64,000 bases of DNA from Tumebacillus sp. BK434 (GCF_004340785.1 NZ_SLXS01000003.1:281689-345688); one strand, 5' to 3'; positions 34,105 to 44,260 are shown, numbered from the stretch's first letter. The notes: a model not told the origin generated them from the sequence alone. Numbers and translations are program-made.

Positions 34105-34894
34105 ACGATCCGTCGTGGAGCTGATTGAGTTTTTCTTTGATCTCTTCGGCGAGCAACTGCAGTTTACCGATGTCTTCGCTCTGCATTTCGTGAAAGCGCT
34201 GGTGGAATTCGGATGCCATCTCGACGTGGCCGGAGACGATCAGCTTCTCGAGGTTGCGCAGGATGTCTTCCACGGTGTTGGACTTGGTCTCGAACAGGAT
34301 CTGCGCTTCGAGGATCTCTTCGCGGATCACCGACATCTCGTTGTCGAGATGAAAGGACGCCTCGGCTGCGGCGACGAGGCGCTGGCGGACATTATCCGGG
34401 ATGTTGCCGCGGTATTTGTAGTTCAGGGAATGCTCGATCGTCGCCCAGAAGTTCATCGCCAAGGTGCGGATCTGGATCTCGGCGAGCAGCTCCAGTTCCC
34501 CTTCGGCCGTCTGCACGGGGTAGCTGACGATGAAATGGTAGGAGCGGTACCCGCTCGGCTTGCGGTTGGTCACGTAGTCGCGCTCTTCGACGACGACCAT
34601 GTCTTTGCGGTTGCGCAGGTGCTCGGCGACGCGGTGCATATCTTCGACGAACTGGCACATGATGCGCAGACCTGCGATGTCCGGGACTTTTTCGACCTCT
34701 TCGAGCGGGATGTTGAGGAACTTCGCCTTCTCGATGATGCTGGACACTTTTTTGACGCGTCCGGTCACAAATTCGATCGGTGTATACTCTTCTTTGCGCT
34801 TCAGTTCGGAGCGCAAGGAGCGCAGTTTGACTTTGAGTTCTTCGACTGCCTGTTCATAGGGACTCAAAAACGTAACCCAATCACGTCCGTACAC
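34103..34894 (-). CDS. Small alarmone synthetase (RelQ/SasB type)
   Basis: 263 residues from GTG 34892-34894 with AAGGGGG 8 nt upstream (an in-frame GTG at 34910-34912 abuts weaker sequence). Makes (p)ppGpp from ATP and GDP/GTP without a hydrolase domain. Motifs: FVTGRVKKVSSIIEKAKF, DIAGLRIMCQFVEDMHRVAE, RDYVTNRKPSGYRSYHFIVS, and AEIQIRTLAMNFWATIEHSL, then NYKYRG. The coiled C-terminal tail (VIREEILEAQILFETKSNTV) is typical of the tetrameric SasB/YjbM group. Monocistronic. Confidence 0.93.
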   Translation of the reverse strand: MYGRDWVTFLSPYEQAVEELKVKLRSLRSELKRKEEYTPIEFVTGRVKKVSSIIEKAKFLNIPLEEVEKVPDIAGLRIMCQFVEDMHRVAEHLRNRKDMVVVEERDYVTNRKPSGYRSYHFIVSYPVQTAEGELELLAEIQIRTLAMNFWATIEHSLNYKYRGNIPDNVRQRLVAAAEASFHLDNEMSVIREEILEAQILFETKSNTVEDILRNLEKLIVSGHVEMASEFHQRFHEMQSEDIGKLQLLAEEIKEKLNQLHDGS

Positions 34895-34984
34895 TCGGGA
34901 CGCCCCCTTCACTTGCGACGTTTCAAAGCTAAGTTATGTGGAACCATCCTCGTTTCATGCAGAGAAATGATAGACAAGATTCGA

Positions 34985-35281
34985 CTAGAAGCGCTCCTGG
35001 CCGTATTCTTTGATGAAGGACGGGGTATGTACGCGGGCATACTGGATGCGACCTTCTTCGCCCGTCTGCCAATGCAGGGTCACCGGGGTCCACACACCGC
35101 GGTCTTTGAAGACGGCGACAGTCTGGTGGTAGCCTTTTTTGGATGAGTTCGGGTTGAGGATGTCCGCCTCCAGCAGGCGCGCGCCGAGGATGTCAGCATT
35201 TTCGGCGGTGAGGACCGTTTCGTTTGGCATGTATTCGATCAAAATGGACTGAATGGCGGTGAGATATTCCGGGTAGTTCAT
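34985..35281 (-). CDS. Hypothetical protein (98 aa)
   Basis: ATG 35279-35281 follows a perfect AAGGAGG at 8-10 nt. MNYPEYLTAIQSILIEYMPN, then ETVLTAENADILGARLLEAD and NPNSSKKGYHQTVAVFKDRG. No signal, TM or known motif. It seems to be a compact soluble alpha/beta protein. It lies divergent to the aminopeptidase gene. Confidence 0.7.
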   Translation of the reverse strand: MNYPEYLTAIQSILIEYMPNETVLTAENADILGARLLEADILNPNSSKKGYHQTVAVFKDRGVWTPVTLHWQTGEEGRIQYARVHTPSFIKEYGQERF

Positions 35282-35420
35282 GTGGTGAAGCCTCCTTCGG
35301 GTCAAGCTTTTCTACAAGAGATGATAGCACATTTGGAGTCCATTTTCGATGCAGGATTTCCCGGTTGCGCCTTGAAGTGATACCTATACCAAATCCTACG
35401 TAAAGAAAGAAGGCGTTCTG

Positions 35421-36530
35421 ATGCTCGATCCGAGAATGACGAAGCTGGCCGAGACGTTGGTGAATTTCTCGACGAATGTTCAGCCGGGCGAAAATGTGCA
35501 TATCGACGTGACGGAAATCGATATGGCATTGGTGAAGGAGATCGTGAAGGCGGTACATAAGGCCGGAGGCAACCCGTTTGTGACGGTGCGCCATAATGAG
35601 GTGCAGCGCCAGTTGCTGATGAACGCGACGGAGGAACAGCTGCGCGTGTGGGGCGAAAGCGAAGCGGCTCATTTGGAGAAGATGGACTGCTGGATCGGGA
35701 TTCGCGGCGGGAATAACATTTCGCAGCTGTCCGATGTGCCGGCGGAGAAGATGGACATGTACAACAAGGTCTATCGCAGCCAGACCGGGCCGAAGATCAT
35801 GGCCTCCCGCTGGGTGACGCTGCGCTATCCGACCGATGCGTTTGCGCAGTCGGCAAATATGAGCACCGAAGCGTTTGAGGAGTTTTATTTTAATGTCTGC
35901 ACGCTGGACTATGCGAAGATGTCGAAGGCGATGGACGCGCTGAAGGAACTGATGGATCGGACGGACAAGGTGCGCCTGGTCGGGCCGGGGACCGATCTGT
36001 CGTTCTCGATGCAGGGCATTCCGTCGGTGAAGTGCGACGGGCATGTGAACATTCCGGACGGTGAGGTGTATTCGGCGCCGGTGCGCGATTCGGTGAATGG
36101 CGTGATTTCGTTTAATGCGGCGACGAATTATCAGGGCTTTACGTTTGAGAATGTGCGCTTTGTGTTCAAGGATGGCAAGATTGTGGAAGCGACTTCGAAT
36201 GATAATGAGCGCATCAATAAGATTTTGGATTCGGATGAAGGCGCGCGTTATATCGGGGAGTTTTCGATTGCGTTCAACCCGTTTATCAAGCATCCGATGC
36301 TGGACACGCTGTTTGATGAGAAGATCGACGGGTCGTTCCATTTTACGCCGGGGCAGTGTTATGACAATGCGTTCAATGGCAATAAGTCGGTGATTCACTG
36401 GGATATCGTGAACATCCAGCGTCCTGAGTATGGCGGCGGGGAGATCTGGTTTGACGATGTGCTGATTCGGAAGGACGGACGGTTTGTGGTGGCCGAGTTG
36501 GAGGCTTTGAATCCGGAGAATTTGGTTTAG
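35421..36530 (+). CDS. M29-family aminopeptidase
   Basis: 369 residues. Metallo-aminopeptidase of the thermophilic family (AmpS/PepS). N-terminal half contains MTKLAETLVNFSTNVQPGEN. The C-terminal metal-site residues are in the family motifs DGHVNIPDGEVYSAPVRDSV (first Glu), GEFSIAFNPFIKHPMLDTLF (second Glu), TPGQCYDNAFNGNKSVIHWD (Tyr and His) and IWFDDVLIRKDG. Releases N-terminal residues from peptides in the cytosol. Ribosome site AAAGAAGGCG is poor. Monocistronic. Confidence 0.92.
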   Translation: MLDPRMTKLAETLVNFSTNVQPGENVHIDVTEIDMALVKEIVKAVHKAGGNPFVTVRHNEVQRQLLMNATEEQLRVWGESEAAHLEKMDCWIGIRGGNNISQLSDVPAEKMDMYNKVYRSQTGPKIMASRWVTLRYPTDAFAQSANMSTEAFEEFYFNVCTLDYAKMSKAMDALKELMDRTDKVRLVGPGTDLSFSMQGIPSVKCDGHVNIPDGEVYSAPVRDSVNGVISFNAATNYQGFTFENVRFVFKDGKIVEATSNDNERINKILDSDEGARYIGEFSIAFNPFIKHPMLDTLFDEKIDGSFHFTPGQCYDNAFNGNKSVIHWDIVNIQRPEYGGGEIWFDDVLIRKDGRFVVAELEALNPENLV

Positions 36531-36543
36531 AGATTAGAAGGTA

Positions 36544-36572
36544 GGGCCCCTCCTGTGGAGGGGCTTTTTTTG
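36544..36572 (+). terminator. Aminopeptidase gene terminator
   Basis: GCCCCTCC, 3 nt, GGAGGGGC, then seven T. Confidence 0.88.
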
Positions 36573-36621
36573 TTGGCGGCCGGCGGGGCTGGGTGGTCGG
36601 GTCCGGGCGGGAGTTGGCTGC

Positions 36622-39600
36622 TCAGTTGTGTTTTTCTGTTGGCTCCTGTTGGAGGCTGGTTTTGCCTTTGCAGAGGAGGAGGTAACCGCAGTAGCGGCAG
36701 GGGCTCTCGTTGGGTGCTTGGGCGTAGTCCGCTTCGCGGTCATGGAGGGCGATGTGGTCCATGGCGGTGCGGACGGTGGTCTCGAGGTGATGCAGGTCGG
36801 CTGCGCCGACCGGCACAGGCGACTCTGCGCCCAGTGCTGTGAAGTACAGGACGGAACGCTCGACCGGCCAGCCGAGGAGTTTTTGCACGACCAGGGTGTA
36901 GAGCTGCAGCTGCGGCGTGTAGTGCCCGGTCGTTTTGGCGAGCGATTTTTGGGTGATGCGGTTGGTTTTGTAGTCGATGACGACGGCCGCGCCGTTTTGC
37001 TTGCGGATCACTTTGTCCAAGACGCCGGTCACTTCGTGCGGGCCGAAGGTGAGCCGGAACATCAGCTCGCTTCGGGTCTCCGCTGCGCTCTGTACTTCTT
37101 GGAACAGCGGGCTGCGCAGGTAGGCATTGACGTCAGCCTGCAAGGCCGGCAGATGCGGTTCGGCTTCCGGGCCGATGAGGCTCCACTCAGCGAGGGCCCG
37201 GCGAATGAGCGGTTCGGCTTCGGCCGGGTCTTCCAGCCACTCGAATACCCGGTGTACCAGCGAACCGCGCTCGGTCGCCGCCAGTTGCGTGCGTTCGCGC
37301 TCGTCGGGCGCGATGATTTCTTCCGGTTCGCTGTGCTCGTGTTTTAACTCTGGAAGTTTGAGTCCGTAGCGGTAGAAGTACTGTCGCGGGCAGGACAGAT
37401 AGGTCAACAGCGCTGAGACGGACAGCAAGATCCCTTGCGAAGCATCCGGCTGCAAGGGTTGCGTCAACGGAAACGCATGGTGCAGCGGCGCGTGTTGTTC
37501 GGTACCTGCTTCCAACACCCCTGCCGCTGCGACTTCCCGCATGGCGGCCGTTGCTTCTCGAAGCGATTCTGCCGCACTGGTGCCAGCGACCGCGGGCGGT
37601 TCCACGCCACGCTCTGCACTTCCGCCTGCGTGAATGGCTGCCGACTCGCCATCCGGCAGGATCTCGGACGACCACTTCACCTCCGGCCATGCGGACTGAA
37701 TGGCTCCGGCCATCCGGGACAGCTCGCCGTCGGCGATGACGGTGATGAGCCAGTCGAACCAGCGGCTGTTTTCCATCGTCATCGCTTTTTTCGGCGCTTC
37801 CCGGGTGCCGACGAGGAGCAGGTAATCGCGCGCCCGCGTCATCGCGACGTAGAGCTTGCGGCGCTCTTCTTCGACCGCTTTGCTGCGTTCGAGCGCTTTG
37901 AGCCGGGGCGCATATCCCATGTCGTTCCACGCTTCATGCTCGGTGAAGGTCGGCACCAGTCCGCAGTCCGGGTCATAGCGGAACTTGCCGTCGCTGCGCA
38001 GGTTGAATTCGCGCGCCAGATCGGGCAGGATCACCACCGGGAACTCCAAGCCTTTCGATTTGTGCAGCGTCATGATCTTGACGACATCGCTTTGCTCAGA
38101 CTCGACCTGCGCATCCGCTTCATCGACGCTCTCGTCGACCATCAGTTTCAGGTATTGCAAAAACGGCAGCACCCCGGCGCGCTCCGGCGTCTGTTCGCAG
38201 GCGAGCTCCAGCAGTTTGCGCACGTTGCCGACTTTTTGGTTGCCGCCGAAGGTCAGCAGCAGCGCCTGCTCATAGCCGGTCTGCTCGAGCATCCGCGTCA
38301 GCAGGTCACCGGCCGGCAGGAACGCTTTTTCCGCCCGCCACATGGCCAGCAAGCGCTCCGCACGCAGCAGTTTCTCCTGATCGTCGCCGGCCAGCCGGTG
38401 CCAATTTGCGGAGTCGAAAAATTGCCCCTGCTGCAACCCGGCTTTGCCCAGCCAGTACAACGCTTCATCAGACACGCCGAACAGCGGTGAGCGCAGCGCC
38501 CCGATCAGCGCGGTCACGTCGCGCGGGTCGACGACAGCCTGCAAGAGCAGGACGAGATCCCAGACTTCCTGGCGGCGGAAGAAATGCCTCGAACCGATGA
38601 TGTAGTAGGGAATCCTAAGCTCCTGCAGGGCGTATTCGTAGTACGACAGATGCGTCATCGCAGAAAAGAGCAACGTGACATCGCGGTACTGCACCGGGCG
38701 CAGTTCGCCGCCGTCTTGGACGAGCGCTTCCTGTCCGACCATCGCTTGGATGCGGCGGGCGATCGCTTGCGCTTCTTTCAGCTTGCTTTGCGCCGCATCT
38801 TCGGCGGCGGCGAGGTGCAGGATCTCCACCATCTCCCGGTCATGCGCGGGCGGGCGCGTCGCGACCATCGCTTCATAGTCGGCAGCACCGCTCGGCCCGC
38901 CCTCCTGCGGCGGCATCAGGCGCTGGAACAGCCGGTTGACGAAGCGGATCACCGGCTCCTGCGTCCGGAAGTTGTGCGACAGCGCCACATGTTCGCCGCC
39001 GCGCGCGCGGATCTGCTCCTGTGTGGCGAGAAACACTTCCACATCTGCGCCCCGAAAGCGGTAGATCGACTGCTTGGCATCGCCGACGACAAACAGTTTC
39101 AGCTCAGGGTTGTGCGCGGTCAACGCGTCGAGCAGCCCTTTTTGCACCGGGTTGGTGTCTTGGAACTCGTCGACCATCAGGAAGCGGTAACGCTCCGCCA
39201 ATGCTTGGCCGACGCCCGGATGGTGCAGCAACTGCACGGCCCGGTTTTGCAGATCGGTAAAATCGAGCCCGCGCGCTTGCTTCTTGCGCGCAGTATACGC
39301 AGTATGCACCTGCTCCAGCACCGCACAGGCGTCCTGCACGATGGCTCCCAGTCCGTCCGGCACCAGTTGTCCCATGATGCGCCCGATGATCGCTTTCAGC
39401 TCGTTGACATCCGCTTTCAGCTCTTTGATCAGCACACCCCAGCCGTTGACAAGATCGGACAAAAGCTCGGCGATCTCCGCCTGGTAGCCCAGCCCGGCCG
39501 CTTGCCACGCAGACAATTTTTCCAGAAGCGCGGGGTAGGCTGCCTGCAGGTCTGCGCCGCGTTTGGCTGAGCCTTTGGAGGTGTCTTTTGAGGAGAGGTC

Positions 39601-40320
39601 GACGGTAGCAAGGCGCGCCAAACAAGCGGTCAGGAGCTGCACCTCATCGTCGAGACCGTCCGACAGCTCGTCCAGCTTGGCGAGCGACTGCGCGGACATC
39701 CCGCGAAAGTCTTCAGTCTGCTCGCGAACGCTTTGGTAAAAGCGGCTCAGGTGCTCAACCAGCGGCTCGTAGCCGTATTCGGACACCAGCCGGATCACGG
39801 CGCCGTCTGCAAGCGCCAGCCCGGCATCCAGCACGTCGCGCAGAGCATCGTCCAGCGCCATGCGGGCTTCGCTTTCTTCCAGCACGCGAAACTGCGGGTC
39901 GACGCCCGCTTCCATCGGGTACTGGCGCAACAGGTCGGAGCAGAAGCCGTGGATCGTCGTGATCGCCGCCCGCTCCACCTCTTCTTTGAGCTGGCCGATT
40001 CGGCGCTGCTGCTCCGGCTCCTCGCGCTGCCAGCGGTTGAGGCGCTCGCGGATGCGCGCTTTCATCTCCGCCGCCGCTTCTTGGGTGAAGGTGATCGCCA
40101 CGATCTGATGCGGGCGGGCCGGAGTGCCCGGTTCGCGGCCGCGATCTTCCGCTTCCAGCTCCAGCGGCGGTGGAACGAGCGGTCGCCCGGCGAGCATCGC
40201 CGTGTAGCGTTCGGTCAGCACCCACGTCTTGCCCGCACCCGCACCGGCCGAGACGGACAGGTGTTTTTCCACTTCGCGGATCGCTTGCCACTGTTGTCTT
40301 GTCGGACGCGGATCACTCAT
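36622..40320 (-). CDS. addA: AddA helicase-nuclease
   Basis: 1232 residues. SF1A helicase plus RecB-type nuclease; with AddB it resects double-strand breaks until Chi. Walker A VSAGAGAGKTWVLTERY (about 19-35), motif Ia HQIVAITFTQEAAAEMKARI, Walker B LMVDEFQDTNPVQKGLL, motif III VVGDAKQSIYRFRGADVEVF, motifs V/VI VKIMTLHKSKGLEFPVVILP and KLYVAMTRARDYLLLVG. The C-terminal nuclease has HRVFEWLED, EVTGVLDKVIRKQNG and VVIDYKTNR. It overlaps addB by 8 bp. Confidence 0.96.
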   Translation of the reverse strand: MSDPRPTRQQWQAIREVEKHLSVSAGAGAGKTWVLTERYTAMLAGRPLVPPPLELEAEDRGREPGTPARPHQIVAITFTQEAAAEMKARIRERLNRWQREEPEQQRRIGQLKEEVERAAITTIHGFCSDLLRQYPMEAGVDPQFRVLEESEARMALDDALRDVLDAGLALADGAVIRLVSEYGYEPLVEHLSRFYQSVREQTEDFRGMSAQSLAKLDELSDGLDDEVQLLTACLARLATVDLSSKDTSKGSAKRGADLQAAYPALLEKLSAWQAAGLGYQAEIAELLSDLVNGWGVLIKELKADVNELKAIIGRIMGQLVPDGLGAIVQDACAVLEQVHTAYTARKKQARGLDFTDLQNRAVQLLHHPGVGQALAERYRFLMVDEFQDTNPVQKGLLDALTAHNPELKLFVVGDAKQSIYRFRGADVEVFLATQEQIRARGGEHVALSHNFRTQEPVIRFVNRLFQRLMPPQEGGPSGAADYEAMVATRPPAHDREMVEILHLAAAEDAAQSKLKEAQAIARRIQAMVGQEALVQDGGELRPVQYRDVTLLFSAMTHLSYYEYALQELRIPYYIIGSRHFFRRQEVWDLVLLLQAVVDPRDVTALIGALRSPLFGVSDEALYWLGKAGLQQGQFFDSANWHRLAGDDQEKLLRAERLLAMWRAEKAFLPAGDLLTRMLEQTGYEQALLLTFGGNQKVGNVRKLLELACEQTPERAGVLPFLQYLKLMVDESVDEADAQVESEQSDVVKIMTLHKSKGLEFPVVILPDLAREFNLRSDGKFRYDPDCGLVPTFTEHEAWNDMGYAPRLKALERSKAVEEERRKLYVAMTRARDYLLLVGTREAPKKAMTMENSRWFDWLITVIADGELSRMAGAIQSAWPEVKWSSEILPDGESAAIHAGGSAERGVEPPAVAGTSAAESLREATAAMREVAAAGVLEAGTEQHAPLHHAFPLTQPLQPDASQGILLSVSALLTYLSCPRQYFYRYGLKLPELKHEHSEPEEIIAPDERERTQLAATERGSLVHRVFEWLEDPAEAEPLIRRALAEWSLIGPEAEPHLPALQADVNAYLRSPLFQEVQSAAETRSELMFRLTFGPHEVTGVLDKVIRKQNGAAVVIDYKTNRITQKSLAKTTGHYTPQLQLYTLVVQKLLGWPVERSVLYFTALGAESPVPVGAADLHHLETTVRTAMDHIALHDREADYAQAPNESPCRYCGYLLLCKGKTSLQQEPTEKHN

Positions 40321-43300
40321 CGCCCGTCACCCCTTCCCCTGAAACTGCTTCGCGTGATGCGCCTGCTGCGCGGCTCAAAGCCCGCAAGCGGTCGTAGCGG
40401 CAGATCTTTCGGTAGTCGCAGTGCTCGCACACCGCATCATCCCCCGGCAGCACCGCAAACACGCCGTCCGCCATCTGCTCCCGATAGCGTTCCAGCGTGC
40501 GCTCGGCGTGTGCCAGCAGGTCTTGCCAAGCGGCCTCGTCGAGCTTGGTCTTCTTCCGCCCCATGCCGAGGCCGTCCAGGAATTCCGCTTTGACCAGCGC
40601 GCTTGTCGTCCGGTCCGCTTTTTCGATCGAAACGTAGACCGCACCGACAGCCGTGCCGTCCGGGAACAGGACCTGTTCGACCGCTTTCACATAAACGGGC
40701 AGCAGAAAATCAAGCCCTTGCTCGATCGCTTTGGGCATCGGTTTGGTGTTTTTCGTCTTGTAATCGACCACCAGAAACGTGCCATCCTCGGTGGCATCGA
40801 TCCGGTCGATCTGCCCGCGGAACTTCAGCTTGCCGACGGTGATCGGCTCGGCATGCGACTTCGGGTCCTGCCCATGCTTGGCCTGCATGCCAAACGTCCA
40901 TTCCAGATATTTCGGCACCAGCGGGAGCCCCATGCTCTGCCACGCTTTGGCTTCAACTTCATACCAGTCTGTCACCCGGCGCAGCAGCCGCTCTTTTTCC
41001 AGCTCCTGCCGCACGCCGGTCTGCGTGTTGCGGGCCGCTTGCGCCTTTTGCCATTCCGCCTCAAAGATTCCCGGCAGCTGTCCGCGCAGCAGATCCACCA
41101 GCTCCGGCGTCATCCGATCCGCTTTCGTCACCTGCCGATACAGCCGGTCCAGCACGCGATTGTACAGATTCCCTTTTTCCAGCGAAGACAGCTCTTCCGC
41201 TTCCGTCTGCTCGCGGTCGAGCAGCAGAACGTGCGACAGGTAGAACTTGTAGCCGCATTCGCCATAGCGGTTGAACTGCGACACGCTGTACACCGCCTCT
41301 TCGGAAAAAAGCTGCCCCAGCGCCGCCCGAATGCCCGAGTCGCCGAGCACCCCGTCATAGCGGGAACTGCCCGTGTGTTCTGCCCGCTCCCGTTCGCTCA
41401 GCGCCTGCTCGATCACCTGCAGCCAAAAGCCGTGCTCGACCAGATCGGGAGACTGTGCAGCCATCAGTTGCGCCGCCGTCCAGTCTCTGGCTTCACGGCG
41501 ATTGGACACGTCCCCGGCCGCAGCAGGAAACAGAGCCGAGCCGCCCAGATAAGCATCGGGCTCCAGCTCCGCCTGCACGCTCGGGCAGAGTTCCAGCAGC
41601 TCATCCAAAAAGCGTGACACCAGCTTCTGCTTCGACCCGCCGACATACGACAGCCAGACGCCTTCCCGGGCGGTGTGCAGGCCCATCAGGAAAAACAGCT
41701 TCTGCTGCTCGGCCTGCACGTGCGGCGAAAACGCTGGCACCTGCCGGGCGATCTCCACGCGCAGCTCTTCTTGCAGCAGCCACGGCGCTTTCGTCGGCGA
41801 CGGCCAGACCCCTTCGTTCAAGCCGACAAAAAACACATGCGCAAACGACAGCCCGCGGGCCACCGACGGGTTCAGCACCTGCACCCCGCCCCGCTTGCCG
41901 CGCTCGACCACGATCTCTTCGCCTTGCAGATGCCGCTTCAGAACCTGCACGAACTCGGCCCGTGTATAGCAGCCATCCTGAGCCGCACTCGCCTGCCGTT
42001 CCCCCGGTTCCGACGCCGCGCGCCTGCCATCAGCTCCCAGCACCGCATCCAGCCGCTCCAAAGCGCGCAGCACCGACTCGATCTTCTCCCGCGCCTGCAA
42101 GTCGCGCTGCAGATGCTCCGTCTCATACCCGGCATGCTCCCGATAGCGCAGCACCAACCGGCGCTCCAGCTCCGCACCCGGCAGCACCGCACGCAGTGCA
42201 GCGGCATGATGCGACCCGGCCGCAGCCGCCGGGATCACGTTCACTTTCTCCGCCAGCCACTCGATCCACGCCCGAACAGCCTGCAAATCATCAGCTGCTG
42301 GCAAGCCCCGCGCTTCCTGCGCCGCGATCTCCGCCGTCAAGCGGGCTCGCCAGCGATCCAAGCCTTTCACCACGCCGAGCTGTTTCGCCACTGTCTGCAA
42401 AACGGCAGGCGACATCGTATGCTCCCCGAGCAGCCACTCCGCAGCCGCCAGCTGCAGCAGCGCGTCGCGATGCCACTCCGCATCCTCCAGCCCGTACAGT
42501 GTGAGCAGGTCCCGCACCCACGGCACCTGATCGGCCGGCAGCGTGAGCGAGACCCGCAGCGGGATGCCTTCACGCTGCAGCACCCGGTGTCCGACACTGC
42601 CGCCGGACAGCTCCCGGTTGCACAAGACGGCGATCTCCCCCAGCGGCACGCCGCTGTGATGAAGCTCTTTCACCCGCTTCGCCACCCACAGCCATTCTTT
42701 CTCTTCGGTGCGGGCTGCAAACGCCTTCACCGAAGGGGCTGACAGCACCGGCGACGGGTGCGGGGCAAACAGCCGGGCCTGCACAGCCAGCAAATCACTT
42801 TGCACGCCTTCGCCTTCCGCCGCCCCAGTTTCGAACCTCGCCTGCAGCGCATACCGCGCGGCCAGCTCTGCGATCGTCCGCTCCATCATCGCGGCCAGAC
42901 TCTCCAGCCAGGCCCAGCGCTGCGCCTGATAGGGCACATACATCTGCACGTTCGGGATCGCAAACAGCGGCTCCAGCACTTTCATTTGATGCGGCAGGAA
43001 GTCGGTATACGAATCCACAAACAGCATCTCCACGCCCGGAAACACCGCCTCCAGTCCCTGTTCCTGCAGAATGCGGGCGGCTTCCAGATACGACTCCTCC
43101 GTATCCAGCAGCATCGTCTCTCCCGTATGCAGTTCCCGCTGATACGCAGCGTAGACGTCGGCCAGCACTGCCATCTTTTCCTCATGCATCGTGCCACGGG
43201 CGATCGCTCCCAGCTGATCCGGCCCAACACCTGAGCGCCGCAGTTCGGCGATGTGTTCGCGAAAAGCTGCCACCACGCCCGGCGAGTGAGCCCATTCGGC

Positions 43301-43633
43301 CAGCGGGGCCCCGTTCCACACCCGGTCGATCCCGCGCAGCACGTTCGCGACCAGCCGTTCCGCGCCCAGCGCATCGAGCCGCACATACGATTTGCCGCCA
43401 GCCTTCAGCACCCGCTCCACCACTTCAAACAGGGTGAGCACCTGCTCGCCGACCATCCCGCCAAGCCCGTCCAGCGCCAGTTCGCGCACCACAGCACCCA
43501 GGCCCCGCGTCGGCACCAAATACAGCCAAGACGCCCCGCGCCCCGCCGCCATCTCCGCCCGCACCGCACCGGCCCACGCCTTCCGATGCCCGCTGTGCAT
43601 AGCTCCTGCCACAATCTCCCGTACAGCTGTCAA
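40313..43633 (-). CDS. addB: AddB nuclease/Chi-recognition subunit
   Basis: 1106 residues. The inactive helicase-like part (about 1-750) has LYLVPTRGLGAVVRELAL, EMLFVDSYTDFLPHQMKVLE, WLWVAKRVKELHHSGVPLGE and FVQVLKRHLQGEEIVVERGK. The nuclease domain shows KFRGQIDRIDATEDGTFLVV, then DYKTKNTKP. The four Fe-S cysteines fit YGECGYKFYLSHVL (first) and VCEHCDYRKICRYD (three). Where AddB usually carries Walker A (GRSGSGKT) this protein reads IVAGAMHSGHRKAWAG, which is not a P-loop. It heads the addBA operon. Confidence 0.94.
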   Translation of the reverse strand: MTAVREIVAGAMHSGHRKAWAGAVRAEMAAGRGASWLYLVPTRGLGAVVRELALDGLGGMVGEQVLTLFEVVERVLKAGGKSYVRLDALGAERLVANVLRGIDRVWNGAPLAEWAHSPGVVAAFREHIAELRRSGVGPDQLGAIARGTMHEEKMAVLADVYAAYQRELHTGETMLLDTEESYLEAARILQEQGLEAVFPGVEMLFVDSYTDFLPHQMKVLEPLFAIPNVQMYVPYQAQRWAWLESLAAMMERTIAELAARYALQARFETGAAEGEGVQSDLLAVQARLFAPHPSPVLSAPSVKAFAARTEEKEWLWVAKRVKELHHSGVPLGEIAVLCNRELSGGSVGHRVLQREGIPLRVSLTLPADQVPWVRDLLTLYGLEDAEWHRDALLQLAAAEWLLGEHTMSPAVLQTVAKQLGVVKGLDRWRARLTAEIAAQEARGLPAADDLQAVRAWIEWLAEKVNVIPAAAAGSHHAAALRAVLPGAELERRLVLRYREHAGYETEHLQRDLQAREKIESVLRALERLDAVLGADGRRAASEPGERQASAAQDGCYTRAEFVQVLKRHLQGEEIVVERGKRGGVQVLNPSVARGLSFAHVFFVGLNEGVWPSPTKAPWLLQEELRVEIARQVPAFSPHVQAEQQKLFFLMGLHTAREGVWLSYVGGSKQKLVSRFLDELLELCPSVQAELEPDAYLGGSALFPAAAGDVSNRREARDWTAAQLMAAQSPDLVEHGFWLQVIEQALSERERAEHTGSSRYDGVLGDSGIRAALGQLFSEEAVYSVSQFNRYGECGYKFYLSHVLLLDREQTEAEELSSLEKGNLYNRVLDRLYRQVTKADRMTPELVDLLRGQLPGIFEAEWQKAQAARNTQTGVRQELEKERLLRRVTDWYEVEAKAWQSMGLPLVPKYLEWTFGMQAKHGQDPKSHAEPITVGKLKFRGQIDRIDATEDGTFLVVDYKTKNTKPMPKAIEQGLDFLLPVYVKAVEQVLFPDGTAVGAVYVSIEKADRTTSALVKAEFLDGLGMGRKKTKLDEAAWQDLLAHAERTLERYREQMADGVFAVLPGDDAVCEHCDYRKICRYDRLRALSRAAGASREAVSGEGVTGDE

Positions 43634-43697
43634 TTCCCGTTCCCTCCTTACTCCTTCCCCAGACTTCGCTCTCTCCCCGGCAAAACCCTGTTGGCAA

Positions 43698-43728
43698 ATA
43701 AAAGAGAGGCTCCCAGAGCCCCTCCCGC
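43698..43728 (-). terminator. Cupredoxin gene terminator
   Basis: GAGGGGCTC, 3 nt, GAGCCTCTC, then TTTTATTTG on the minus strand. Confidence 0.7.
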
Positions 43729-43737
43729 AAAGCCAAG

Positions 43738-44181
43738 CTATTCCACTCGCAAATACCCCACCATCGGCCCGTTGGCTTCGATCGTCGCATGCGTCAGACA
43801 GACCACACGGTACGTGCCTTCCTGTTCCGGGGTAAAGGTGACGCTGGATACTTTTCCTTTTTCCACGTTGCCTTTCACGCCCAGCCCCTCGATGACGAAC
43901 GGGTGCGCCTTGCCTTTGAGCCCGTAAAAATGCAAGGTGACCGGCTTCCCTTTCTCCACCGTCAGAAATCCGGGGTCCCAGCGGTAGGCCTCAATCTCCT
44001 TGCCGTCTGCCAGTTTGGTCTTGATCTCGTTGGTCACGATCCAAAACTCCTGCTTTTGCTGCACGCCGGTGTCGGTCACATGCGACGAATCAAGATACGG
44101 CTGCGTCTCCGCCGCCACCACATCAGCCTGCCCGGTCAACAGCGCGGCCAGCATCGCAGCGCCGATCATCATTTTCTTCAT
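43738..44181 (-). CDS. Exported cupredoxin-like copper protein
   Basis: 147 residues. Signal peptide MKKMMIGAAMLAALLTGQAD with VVAAE following. The cupredoxin fold ends with GKAHPFVIEGLGVKGNVEKG, and VVCLTHATIEANGPMVGYLR. His (AHPF), Cys, His and Met form a type 1 copper set (H...C-x2-H...M). It probably carries electrons or handles copper outside the membrane. Monocistronic, GAGGG ribosome site. Confidence 0.82.
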   Translation of the reverse strand: MKKMMIGAAMLAALLTGQADVVAAETQPYLDSSHVTDTGVQQKQEFWIVTNEIKTKLADGKEIEAYRWDPGFLTVEKGKPVTLHFYGLKGKAHPFVIEGLGVKGNVEKGKVSSVTFTPEQEGTYRVVCLTHATIEANGPMVGYLRVE

Positions 44182-44260
44182 CCAACGCCCTCCTCATCAA
44201 AACTGTCTGCTCCTACTATCCCACCACGCTCCCTCTCCAATTCCAAAAAATCCCCGCAAA

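Noticed and set aside
41455-42504. Plus-strand Pro/Arg-rich frames opposite addB
   Set aside because: Antisense composition artefact; the addB frame has full domain support.
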